A stretch of DNA of 64,000 nt from Termitomyces sp. T153 (lineage: Eukaryota; Basidiomycota; Agaricomycetes; Agaricales; Lyophyllaceae): positions 124,001-188,000 of the forward strand of contig JACKQL020000089.1 of assembly GCA_018296165.2 (NCBI GenBank), written 5' to 3'. The translations under genes and the position numbers were made by a program. Every line of letters begins with the position of its first letter. The stretch's first letter is position 1. The notes under the pieces were generated by a model, which was given only the letters and a program-made list of their open reading frames with translations, was not told the origin of the DNA and ran no database searches. Of the stretch, positions 49,140-60,535 are shown one piece after another.

Positions 49140-49355
49140 TAGAAGATTGTGTGGTCCATTAATGCAAGTGGTGACAGAACAAGAATATACTGTGGATTTG
49201 AGAGAGATATACAGTCTACAGACCAGCAGATACTAGCAAAGGCAGGAGGAAAGAAAAGGAGAAGTACATTTACTTGTGAGTGCAACAGATAGATCTGGTT
49301 GAGAATAAGAAGCCTGTCTGTGCTCTGTCTGTAAGTAGTGATTGATGGGATTATA
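49140..49355 (-). repeat. 5' LTR of nested gypsy (216 bp)
   Basis: Aligns with 43151-43391. On the minus strand its first bases read TATAATCCC, so the canonical TG has become TA. Directly outside it the copia A reading frame stops making sense, consistent with insertion into copia. Confidence 0.7.
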
Positions 49356-50454
49356 CATGGAGTCCTCCACAACATTGTTGTTGGTGTTGCCATGAAGTCT
49401 TGTTCTATGGCTTTCATTAGGGTCCTTAGCCATATGCATTTGTGTGTCAATTTGTATGCTGCCATATACTCTGCCTTGCATAATGATGTTGTAACCATCT
49501 TCTGCTTTATGACTGACCATAATATTGCACCAGTGCCCAATAACCATGTTTACCCACCAGTATTCCTCCTCATGTCTAGGCAATGAGTCCAGTCAGCATT
49601 GGTTATACCTCTCAATACAATTGATGGCCCCTCCAGCCTAAGGTTCAAGTACTTTGTTCCTTTTGAGTATCTGAGTAGTTGAATGCCCATATTCTATTGA
49701 TTCCTTCTGTAGCTGTTAAAGAACAGCATTAACTATTGTACTGCATATGCAATGTCAGGTTGAATAGCAACTGCTATGTATAGCAGGTATCTGACCAGTA
49801 ACTCTGTAGGGTAATTGTGCTATATCCTCTCCCTCCTCCTCAGTCTGAGTATCATGTGTTTGTCAAAGTTTTGCTCTAGGCTCCATTAGTAAAGATACTG
49901 GGTATGGATCTTGTTGTCCAAACTACTGCATAAATCCATTGATGAAAGCAGTTTGAGATGGAGCAACTGTACAGTTTTCTTTGTCCTATGCAACAGATAT
50001 GCCTACAATAAGTCAAGGAGTGCTTAGCCCCAATATGGTCCAGACCTCCCTCAACTGGGCCTCAATGCTCTCATTTTTCTGTTTATAGCTTGCAATAGAA
50101 AGGAAGTTATTGATGTGTATTGCTGCAATAATGGTCCCTGTTTCTTGTTTCCTGTAATAGATACATAGATGCAGGCCAGTATGCTGAATCCCCTTCATAG
50201 TATCTTCTCATTCTACATCTTATTCTAGATTCACCCTGCTTGCTTCATTCCATACAGCCCCTTCACTAGTTTGCACACCCAATCCTCCTTCCCTCACTTC
50301 TTGAGGCCTTCTGGTTGTTTCATGTACTGTACCTCCTCATCTGACAGTATCCTGTACAAGAAAGTCATTTTGATGTTGATTTTTGTGGCATCCCAACCAT
50401 TTGTTTGTAACACTTCCAGAGGATTAAACCAACAACCTCTGGAAAACTGGAACT

Positions 50455-50500
50455 AGCAGGGCTTGAACTTGCATTGCATGTTACTATTACACCATAATCC
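50455..50500 (-). repeat. tRNA-like (SINE-like) insertion in copia A RT
   Basis: On the minus strand TGGTGTAATAGTAA (50494-50481) resembles an internal pol III box A and GTTCAAGCC (about 50468-50460) a box B. The bases between them are too few for a full anticodon arm, so this is not a functional tRNA. It coincides with a break in the copia RT frame, suggesting a tRNA-derived insertion. Confidence 0.3.
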
Positions 50501-52374
50501 TGTGTTCCTACTTGCCTTTTGATGTCAATTAGTATCATTCTAGCTCTAATTAATAGGGGCTTAGCTCTTCTCTGCCTCTCATGCTACTGCTCTATCTATC
50601 CTCAACTTCTTCACCTATGCTTACTCTCCCTGACCTCTTCTACTGCCTTTTCCTATCTTGTCTAGGGTTTATTTCCTTCTGCCACTGCCCTCTCCATTAG
50701 TTGTTTGATCTGATTTGACCATTGTGGCATTACCACTCCCTCACCCACTCTCTGATTGTTCAGCAGATTCCCTGGTTGCTCTCTAAATTGCAAATTCACT
50801 AAGGTCATCATCATTCTCTCATGGCTCCAATAATGCAGAATCATCTAGGTCTTAGTGGGAAAGTATGGGAGGTTGACTTTGGTTGGTGGGTGGCTTCTGC
50901 TGGGTTCAGCTGGTAGTTACTGATTCATGGCACTCAATGAATTTGACATGATAGGATTGATAGACTTTTTTTCTTTCCTTGTCCTAGCATCAATATGTCT
51001 TGGACTTCTGCCCATACCCTATCAATATGCATTTGAAGCATTGTAGATGGACCTTGGGATTGTGGGTTGGTACAAATACAAATGTGCAGTATCCAATTTT
51101 ATGCATATATATGAGTAGTCAGGAATTTGATTAAACCATACCTCATGCAGGGCTTTGCCTTTGAGAGATTTGGTTGGCATCTTGGCATGCAGGTGAGTGG
51201 CTGTAAAGTAGAATGTGTCCCAGAGGTATTCTGGGCACCTAGAGTTAAGTTTCATTATCCTTCCCTTTCTCATCAAGGTCCTGTGCATTTGTTCCATCCA
51301 CCTGATCTGTGCTGATGTGTATGCTGCACTATGTTTATCTTGCACTCCTCTTGTCTTGAGCCAAAGCTTCCATCTCTTTGCTATTCAATTTGCCATCAAA
51401 GCCAGTTCAATATTTTCCAACCTTTGGGCCACTTCATTCTAATGTGCTTTTTCTCAGGCTTTCAAGACAGTAAACACTTCTCCTTTATTCTTTAAGGGTA
51501 TAGGCCATGGCATGTTTGGAAAGTCATACACTATGTTCAGTATATAAAGGTTTCCTGGCTTTGACTTCACATTCACCTGCCCTATCAAGTCTGCCCATAC
51601 TATTTCCAACCTTTGCATTGCCCTATGCTCTTGCTGTCTGAGTTTTGGAACTGGCCATCCTGGTCTGCTTGCCCAAGATACAACTGTCACATTTTCAAAT
51701 TGGACAGTGAAGAGAGGGGAGTGCACCTTTTGTTCTTTGATTGTGGGCTAACTGCTGAATAGCTTGATAGTTGAGATGGCCAAGACATTGGTGCCAGGTA
51801 ATGAGGTCTGCCCCCTAATGAACTGCATATGCATGTTCAACTACTGTGTCCAAGAAGTCTATTGCATATAGTTTCTTCTTTGGGTTTAAGAGTCCATGGG
51901 CAATCACCTTTCCAGTGGCCAGACTAACCCCTTTCCCATCAATGCAAGAGTGCATGTGGCTGTTGAGCAAGATTTGGCTGACAGAAATGAGTCAAATAGT
52001 GAGGTTTAGTACATAGAGTGCTTGAAGAGGAATGAGGTCCCCTTCTGTGGTGCACAGTTGTATATGTCCTATATCTTGTGCTATGAATGCTGACCCCCCA
52101 ACTCCCTTTATGGCTTTTGGTTCAATGGGATTGAAGCATGATAAAGATGGATTTACAGGGAGATATGTATACTGTTGCTCCTGAATTGACATAGAATGGG
52201 CAATTGGCAGTAACCATGAAATGAGGACTGTGTCATCATTCTGGTTGAGCAGCATAATTGTTGTGGAATTGAATAGGTCAATTTTCACTGTATGCTTTTC
52301 TCAGTGGACTGATGTTTTTAGTTCCTCCTCCTCAACAATGGCTGCCCAGCCCTCCCATTTTTCCTCTTCAACAG

Positions 52375-52993
52375 TGTTAGGACCACAGTCCTGGAGGAGG
52401 ACTCTTACAGGAGCTGAAACCACCTTGGGAGGTGATGCCAATAGCAAGTATGTAAATAGAGAAAGAAACTAAGAAACTAATAAATGAGAGAGAGTAATAA
52501 ATGGAGAGAAGATCAGATAACAACAGAACACAAACAAAATATCAGGTAATGTCAAGGCTGGAGTAGTAGCTACAGAGTAGGAGAGCTTATATACAAGTAG
52601 GCTACTACCTAAAGGAGAAGCCAAAACATAGTCTCAGACAGGTCTAAAATAGGGAGAGGCTAAGAGCAGGAAAATCTAAGATAGGAAAGGTCTCAGACAA
52701 ACACTGGGTGTGATCAGGTATGTAATCAGAGACAGTGGGTGTGATCAGAGTCAGTGGATATAATCAGGGATGTAATCAAAGACAGTGGGTGTTATCAGGA
52801 ATGTGATCCAAAACAGTGAATGTAATCAAGAATATCATCAGAGGCAGTAGGTGTGATCAGAGATATGATCAGAGACAGTGGGTGTAGTCCAAGACAGGGA
52901 AGTTATCTGGAACATGGAGGCCATCTGAAACATGTCTGGACTGAATAGAGGTGGCTGAGAAGGAGATTTGGGGGAAATGATTGAGTCATAAAA
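52375..52993 (-). repeat. Solo LTR, family S, copy 2 (619 bp)
   Basis: Near-identical to 34235-34862 in sequence and orientation: starts TGTTAGGACCAC and ends GAGTCATAAAA, where copy 1 has CATAACA. Flanked by AACAG (52370-52374) and AATAG (52994-52998), a 5-bp target duplication with one transition. It sits inside the copia A gag-pol coding region; removing it and one duplicate joins the flanking codons in frame. Confidence 0.85.
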
Positions 52994-54314
52994 AATAGCA
53001 GAGATAATGATTAGTACTTTGTTGGTGGTTAATCCAGCAAATCCTATAGTTGGGAGTGCAGTGGTCAGCATCTGGAGTTTGCCTAGGTCCCCCTCCTCTA
53101 CCAGATAGACCTTCCACTTTGGACCCATGAGTTGGGTATATACTTTTTCCCTCCAGCATTACCTGCAGTGCTGGGAATACCTTTCCCTTTTGCATTCTGG
53201 AAGTTGTTGGCTGCACATGCAGCATTCCATGCTACATCAAAACCTTTTTTCTCCATGGCTCCTCCTGGATGTGTGCAGTATGGCACTCTTGTGTACACTA
53301 CATGGTCAATTGCAAGTAATGCACATTGCACAATACTTGGCACTCATATAGTGGTTATGTCCAGGGAGCCAGGGCCTCTTTTAACTTGATGTGCCCCTGT
53401 GTCATGGTGGTCAGCACTGTATCCATAGACAGACTGGTACTTGAGGTTTTAAGTGTCATGAGATTCTGCATGGTCATCATCAGTTTGTGGATGTTGTCAA
53501 ATGTGTAAGGTGTATCCTTGGTTGCATCAGCAAGCCCCCAGGATACTTAGGCCTGGATAGGTTTGTACTGTGATCCACCAAGACTATTGAGCAGTATGAT
53601 GCATTTTAATGGGTCCTCATCAAGTGCCTCAATAGCAAAGATGCAGTGTACCATGTCACATATCCTCTTTGCTGTCATTGTCAAGGGTTCAGCAGGCTCC
53701 TCAACACTTCTTGAATCAGCATAACCATCTGGACTGGTCCCTCACTCTCTGTCTTTGCTTTGATCTTGCTGTACAGGATTGCTGCAGTAGGGGCATCATC
53801 TATGCTCCAATTTGTCAAATGCAGTAAGGACAACTGCACAGGGAAGATCATCATTTACAATCTAGTTTTGGTAAATGACAGGCTTGGTGCTGGCATTGCA
53901 GCAAGAGACATAAGTGGCAAAGATATAGAATTTTAATCTGAGCAGTGATAGATGGATCTGCAGGGCTTTCAACCATTTACTAAAGTTTGCAGTGAATGAG
54001 TTATGTGCAATTTCTTCTACCTCCATTCCACTCCACAGACAGAGATGGCACAAGCAGATGGAGAAGTAGCATCAGAGGCAAACATTTTGGAGTCAATCAT
54101 CATATGGGGGGAAATGGGAATTATTAATGTTCTTATCTTCCAAAGACAATGAGGTTTTCCAAATTTGGAGTGAAAAGATTTCTCTGACAAGAAGAGACAA
54201 TGAAGGATGGCTCCAGATGGGGTAAGCTAGCAGGACAGCACTGCCAAAGAACAGAAAGTTTCCAACAAGCAGCAGTACTGTATTCTGTAGCCTGCTCAAT
54301 AAGAACCCATAACC

Positions 54315-54504
54315 TGTTGGAAACCTGGTAGGTAGTAACAATATGATAGGTGTAACCAACACCTAGATAGACACATAGTAAGTTCAGAATCCTCAGAATG
54401 TGTAAACAGAACTATATTTGCATGTACCTAGATAAACACATAGTAAGTACAGAATCTAGGTATTGGTATCAGTAGAAATAGGTGTAAGTAAGTTCATGGC
54501 AACA
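54315..54504 (-). repeat. Candidate 5' LTR of copia A (190 bp)
   Basis: On the plus strand it starts TGTTGG and ends GGCAACA, giving perfect TGTTG/CAACA ends. It lies just upstream (minus sense) of the copia gag. The minus-strand bases directly after it, GGTTATGGGTTC, could be the primer-binding site. It contains two 66-bp-spaced repeats of ACCTAGATARACACATAGTA. No matching 3' LTR was found. Confidence 0.5.
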
Positions 54505-54639
54505 TATCCTTAGAACTTGTAAGCAGAACTGAAGGTACATTGTCTGGTGATAAGTATATATCTATCTACATGTGAAAAGCAGTACAATGGCTCAGGTGTG
54601 GCCCTGTGCCATATTTGTGATACCTTTTGTGATATCACA

Positions 54640-54967
54640 CATATCACTCCTGCTCATCTATACCTACAGCCTATTACTATCTACCTGCCACCCTGACATC
54701 ATTCTAAAAGAGAATTGGTCAGAAAAGAGACAAGATGTGGGATATTTGCACCCTTTTGGCTGTATTGGGTATGCCAGGGTCCCTGAGGAACTTATCAGGT
54801 CCAAACTTGATTACAGATCTGTCAAATATGTTATGGTGGAATACTCAAGTCATAGATATTACCTGTATGACAAAACATACCAACCTATTGTCACCAACCA
54901 AAATGTCACCAACCAAAATGTAATCTTTGAGAAAGGGCATCACAAAAAAGGCCCTGAGGAAATATAG
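54640..54967 (+). pseudogene. Copia integrase C-terminal fragment
   Basis: The plus-strand frame reads LHPFGCIGYARVPEELIRSK, then YRSVKYVMVEYSSHRYYLYD and NVIFEKGHHKKG. This is the conserved copia segment between the integrase core and RT (F-G-C...R-S-K-L-D...Y...V...F-E). A 15-bp duplication (ACCAACCAAAATGTM) near 54893-54922 repeats VTNQN. Isolated, with no other copia domain on this strand nearby. Confidence 0.75.
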
Positions 54968-55490
54968 ACAAATCAGGAGACTCATGGGATTTTGGAGGAG
55001 TAATGTTAGACTATTGTTATAATACCATATTCTATATGTCAGTTTTGAGTAATTAGAAATAATCTTAAGTTATGAATATCATTCTTCTTTACAATTTATC
55101 CAAGATTCACAGATTGGAGACATTCTGAGATTTGAATGATATTCTTCACCTCAATGTGACAACCCTGTTATCATTTTGTAATTATTCAGGATATGGATTG
55201 TTTTTAAGGACCAATCCTTAGACCTTCAATAGATATTTAACTATCAAGGGATGTCATTGAGGCTAAAGATTATAACCTGGCCTGAATCATAATACTATTT
55301 AGAAAATATCAAACTTAAGGTGACATTCAAGTTTTGTATCATACCATTAGAAATAGGATCATTATTAGTAGTACAACAAATTGATGCAATAAGTCCATGA
55401 GCTCAGACAATATACATAATGATAATATAGCAACATGAAAACATAAGCATGAAAACATAGCAACAAAGTTGTCAAACACAAGCAGAATAA
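54968..55490. other. No gene recognised
   Basis: AT-rich spacer; only short ORFs. Confidence 0.4.
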
Positions 55491-58440
55491 ATGGGAACAT
55501 CAAATTGACCTACACTGGCTCACTTTTGTCAGATCCTTGTCTCTCTGAGTTGTCCTCATCAGAACTCTGTTGCTCTTCTTCATCAGAATATTGTTGCTCC
55601 TCTTCAACAGCTTCTGGGTCAGCAAGAATTTCATCACCCAAGTCCAAACCTTCAACTTGAGGAGATTTTGTTGTACAGCCACTTTGCATATTGAGAGCTG
55701 TGGTGCTGTGCTTTCTCACCTGCTGCCTCTTGCACTCTGATTGCTCTTTTTCTTCATGTGCCTGTCATTGGTCTTTCTCTTGCCACTGCCACCATTTTTC
55801 TCTGCTCACATGACCTACCTCTTCTTTACATTCATATTCATGTTCTGACTTGCACCAAGCTTCTTGGAGGCACACCATATCACTACTTGGGTTCAGTGGA
55901 GGAGGGGGCTGTTTGCAGTTTGATCAAATAGTTCCATCCTTGCTAAAGAACATTTTATAAGTTTATGTCAATAGAAGCTGTATCATGAGATGCCAATATA
56001 TGTACTCATTCCAATAAGTCAGAGTCATTCTTGCTCATAGGGTTGATGGATAGAACAGGGAAAGAATATTTTTGTAAAAGTCCAATGTTGAGAAGAGGCA
56101 GTCTTGCATGCCCTATTGAGATACAGAACTGAGTGCAAATCAAAGCTAGCATCAAAAATAAGAACCAATACAGCATAACAAACATTTGACTTGCCTGACA
56201 TGCTATATATGTGATCAACTCAGGTGTAATGGCAGTGATACTGAATTTTGAGGCAATCAGCTTTTTTGTGGCATGTTTGTCAGTGTGCTCAATCCCTGAG
56301 CTGAAAAACATGTGACAGCAGGCCTTCAAAAGGTTTTTAGTGAAGTGCATGAGGTTACAAACAACTTACATTGATTAGGAGGGGCCCTTGGCAAAGGCCA
56401 AGAAGAATATTGTCTTTCTTGCTAACATTGGCCACAGCATCCTCAGGCAGTCCATCAGCACATGTTTTGAAGCACTTTGTTGCATAATAGAGAAATAGAG
56501 GAAAATCATGTGCTGTCACTTCAACCTCTCCCTCATGCAATCAGTAATGATACCTGAAGCATATAATCAATCACTGTCAAGATTAAATCAAGCACCTACA
56601 TGTCATTATACAGATAAGTCTTGTGTGCTGGGCATAAGAGAAGGCCAGTGTTGTTATGTTCAAAGCCTCACACTGATTTATCATGAGGAAATTGAGTGAG
56701 CTCCAAGAACAGGTAGTGAAGGCCAGAATCTTGTAAGAGGGAAGAGACATTGTCTTTAATTTTACAAGTGTCCACTGTACATGCAGCAGTGGATCCTTTG
56801 ACAAACTGATGAAAGTTAGTACATGGAGTGATGAAAGAATATAAAAGTATGCACAACTTGGACAAACTCTTGCAAGAGACTCTTATGATACTCATCTTCT
56901 TCCATCATCTTGGACAGCTTCTTCAAAACCTTCTCAATGCCCAGGTTGAGCTGCAGAATAGCATGAAATGCATTGATGTGGGTCTGGTGAGATTTTTGTG
57001 AATCTGAGGCTTCCCTGAGATATAGATAAGGGCATATAATCAGTTTTTTAATGCATATGGTCAATGTTTACACACTTTGCAGTGTCCTCTGATGCCTCAT
57101 CAGCATTTGAAGCATCAAGCAGTCCTTCTGCAATGAGCCTGTAGGTAAAAATTGCATTCAGCTCCAGGAAGGGGTTTACCAATCATGGTATAAGCTTTCC
57201 AACATGATGAAAAGATGCCAAAGGTCCCATTCTACAGTATAATAAGCTGTTTTCCAATTATACCTTGACCAATAAAAATGTACCTTACAGTTCTTTACCA
57301 AGCTGAACTTCAGGCCTGATACCTTGTTTAAGAGCCAAAATGAATTTGTTCCAGCTTGCCTGTTCCTCACAATTGGCACCCTTACAATGTGACAATGAGC
57401 ATGGCATGGTGCTGATGATAAAGTAGAGATAATCAATTAAAGAGATGCAAACAAACTGGCACAACCAACATGATCATCATGTGTCAGAGTCCAACTGCTA
57501 CTAGTAGGCTGAGGCCAGCTGCCTATCTTCTCTTCCTCACCATTAGCTAAGCATTCCTCTTCAGCTTCTGCCATGGCCTTTGACTTGCCTTACACCATGC
57601 AGCACAATTTGCTCAGAGTGCCACTACCTCTTGTAATCATGCTTCTGTATTTCCAAGAGGTAAATCCCCAATTGCTTAGATGACACCAAAGGGATTTTTT
57701 TACTCTCAAATTTCTGGAAGGTACTTGCCCTTCTCTTCACCTTCAGCATTGACCCAAGAAAAGCCTTGGTGACACAAGATCTGCATTTTTGGTCAATATA
57801 TGACCAGACACCAGATCTTCTTTGTTGAAGTATGAACAAACTTGGTGCATTGAGATGTTGAGGAATTGTCTGGGTATGCCTTTGGTGGTAGCAGCTAGAA
57901 CAAGTTGAATTAATATCAACATGTTGTAATTTACACATTGTTGATGATAAGCTTTGTACATCAATAATATATGGTGGACTTGGTCACAAGTATGGTACAT
58001 AGTTTGGGTTGGGCTGTAGTTTGTGTAACTGGATTCACAAGCATCAGTCATATCCAACATCACAATTCTGATTATGTGGCATACCAGTGTCCAACAACCC
58101 ATTCCTCTGTTATAGTCCACAGTCCATCTCAGTCTTGTCTTTTTGATGAGTTTTCCATCTAACATTTGTTGAGCACTTGCCAGCTTGAGTTCTTGGAGTT
58201 TTCCTTCATTTTGAAAAGGTGGTTGAGGTGCTGAACAGTATCTCAATGGTTTCCACTCCAGATGAGGTACACTTGATTCTTGTGGTATGCAGTTTGGAGG
58301 TAAGAGAGTTGGTAAAGTTGTTTTGGACATAATCCAAGGGATTGTCATGTTGAGCTCTTGAGGCTGTTTGAGCTTGATTTGGACACAGAATCCCAACCTT
58401 GACATATAACACTTGACAACAAACAGTCTCATAAAACTCT
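55490..58440 (-). pseudogene. Block of unidentified minus-strand ORFs with acidic tail
   Basis: A series of minus-strand frames (58432-57743, 229 codons; 57436-57176; 57064-56816; 56540-56355; 56350-56006; 55719-55510) may be exons or pieces of one decayed gene read from 58.4 to 55.5 kb. The last frame ends in an acidic Glu/Asp/Ser run (VEEEQQYSDEEEQQSSDEDN), and a Lys/Glu-rich part precedes it. I recognise no domain, and frames are broken between pieces. CG is depleted, suggesting a repeat. Its place just before a Plavaka transposase on the other strand is probably coincidental. Confidence 0.35.
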
Positions 58441-59270
58441 GCTTCAGACATTGTTCTGGTCATCATACACCTATCAAACACTTGTCCTGCTTCTCTCTAG
58501 TGGAGAATCACTGCAATATAATCATATATGTATTCAATGGAAGCTGCCAGTTCATGTTGTTCACATTGTTGTTGTTTGAGCAACAATCAGTCAATCATGA
58601 CTCTTATTAATAATTCTTATTGAGTAACAGCAGAATTACATTGTGAGCTTCCTTGCATTGCAATCCAGCCAAGTTCTGCAAGGAAGTAGGTGTCCAGAGG
58701 CAAATTCTTTCATAAATAAACTTTACTTGAAAATGGTAATTGGCACCTGTGGCAGAAACATTGCAATTGTGAGTTTATCCAGTACATTTGCCTTTCATCA
58801 CTGCAACAACACCACAGTCTTAAGGTTATCTGCATCTAGATACATGAGCTGTTCTGGCATAATTGAGTCTTATATAGTTTGCCTGCATTCCATCTAACTA
58901 TCTTTTTTCCCTCACTGACTCTCAGCCCACCATGACTAGTAACTGGTTTCTAAGTTCTGGTGCTATATCTTGTTTATGTGCTCTGACTGCATCTCTGGGT
59001 GCTCTTTCTTGTGCAAATACTCATTATGTATCATTGCATGTATTGCCAGAAGCCCTATGATGACCTTTGTAGTGTAACAAATCATCAAACTCAATGTTTG
59101 AAGAGTAAACAGACTACTCTGACTGGACATCCAACTAGACACCAGCCTGTATGAGCTGGTCAAGCCACCTCCATTGTGAGTATTGTTTCTTGACATCATG
59201 ATTACATCATTGAATTACCTTGAATATATTATAGCCAAACATTCCAGATGCTCCCAATGCCATACTTCCT
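58440..59270. other. No gene recognised
   Basis: Short frames on both strands without recognisable domains; could be the upstream part of the minus-strand block. Confidence 0.3.
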
Positions 59271-60410
59271 GAGCTAGATCCACTCCCTGATCTGAGCCAT
59301 GTTGATACAGATATGGAATCTGCTCACTCTCTACAAAAGCACTCTCATAGACCTCCACAGCATCTTGTTGATTACCTACCCTCTGATCCATATCCTTTAT
59401 GCCAATTCTCCAAAGAATATCAGGATTTGACAGAGGTATGTGAGAGCAAGCATTGTCATACAGAGCAATTAGAACCACAGAAATTACTACTCCACCTCCA
59501 CCTGCATTATTTGAAACTGACCCTAATGAAGTGGGGTTATTTTGTTGCTACACAGTTCTTCCATCTCAAGACCCTGATCAAGAGCTGACTATACATCATG
59601 TTGGGGATGCACCAACCTTTGTTCAAGAGACTACTGTAAATGGCTCAGCTTCTCCACTGGCTGGCTTTGGTCCAACTGCTCAAGAAGTTGTTGATTAGCC
59701 CAGGCCAGGTCTCACTGCAGGCTTTTTCCTTCCATTTCTTAATGCAACAGTTTGCTGACTCATGCTTTGGCATTACTCATCACAGAATCTCACTCTTGCT
59801 GCTCTTGATCAGCTAGTTCACAATGTGATATTAGCATCTGATTTTCTATGTGAAGATCTTGAAGGGTTTAGTGCAGTCCAAGAAAACAGGTGTCTGAATG
59901 ATGAATCAATGAATCAGCTTTCTGGAACTTCTAATTCTTTTCCATGGTCATCTAGTGATACATGGAAGAAATCCTCAGTCTTCCTCCCCCTTCCATTCAC
60001 TTGCAAATCATATAAATCAGAAAAGCATGCACCTACAGCTCAAATTGATTTCTATTATTGAGATCTTGAAGCTATTAAATCTGGTGGACTTTGCAGCCAA
60101 ATAGTTTCACTAGCATGGATTTCAGCTATATTGGAAACCTTCCGAAAATGAACCAGAGCAATGGGTATATGGGGAGGTCTATACCTCTGATGAATTCCTG
60201 GAACTTAAAAAAACTATTAGTCCAGTCAAAGGCTGCAATCTTGAACATGTTGTCCTTCCTCTTATGTTCTATTCTGATTCAACACATCTGGCAAACTTTG
60301 GAACAGCCTCACTTTGGCCACTTTACATGTGGTTTGGTAATATCTCAAAATATATCTGTGGCAAAGTTAGCAGCTTCTCAGCACATCACCTTGCATATCT
60401 TCCCTCAGTA
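59270..60410 (+). pseudogene. Plavaka-type (CACTA) transposase N-terminal part
   Basis: The plus strand gives linked frames: PNEVGLFCCYTVLPSQDPDQ and ELTIHHVGDAPTFVQETTVN (59520-59640), then ASPLAGFGPTAQEVVD, LTLAALDQLVHNVILASDF (59780-59850), FPWSSSDTWKKSSV (about 59940-59980), and after frameshifts GEVYTSDEFLELKKTISPVK with MFYSDSTHLANFGTASLWPL and NISKYICGKVSSFSAHHLAY (60170-60400). This is the conserved N-terminal half of Plavaka transposases of Agaricomycetes. The catalytic C-terminal half is missing because the gypsy LTR begins at about 60536. Confidence 0.75.
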
Positions 60411-60535
60411 TGTAATTTTATTTATTTTTCTGCCAACTGAAACTAATTTAATTATGCTAAAGCTGCTTGACATTGTCAAGGATTGGTTACCTGCTGGCCT
60501 TGTCCTGACCAAGACTGAAGAAGACTGAAAATATA

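Larger units (their letters stand above)
43151..49355 (-). mobile_element. Gypsy element nested in copia A, itself interrupted
   Basis: Minus-strand element bounded by direct LTRs (5' LTR 49140-49355, 3' LTR 43151-43391). Reading down: gag and zinc knuckle (about 48960-47835), protease region (47600-47049), then an insertion of plus-strand gypsy gag/protease (44850-47010), then integrase and chromodomain (44620-43590), polypurine tract and 3' LTR. RT and RNase H are missing, so the inner insertion came with a deletion. Flanked by CATAG/CATGG. Confidence 0.65.
49361..54108 (-). mobile_element. Ty1/copia element A, degenerate and interrupted
   Basis: Minus strand: UBN2-type gag (about 54108-53350), zinc-knuckle region (53340-53130), protease (52290-51992 with KGVGGSAFIAQDIGHIQL), pre-integrase WHQCLGHLNYQAIQQLA (about 51810-51750), integrase (51726-51022), RT (50844-50013 with YMKQPEGLKK and KLVKGLYGMKQAG near 50345-50250; catalytic box HINNFLSIA) and RNase H (TGAILWSVIKQKMVTTSLCK at 49540-49480). 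Interrupted by a solo LTR (52375-52993) and by the gypsy element at its 3' end. Catalytic D-D is N-N. Confidence 0.8.

Noticed and set aside
54572..54640. Hydrophobic, signal-peptide-like N-terminus before the copia fragment
   Set aside because: It is decayed noncoding or copia sequence in a chance frame; the copia integrase motifs start only after it.
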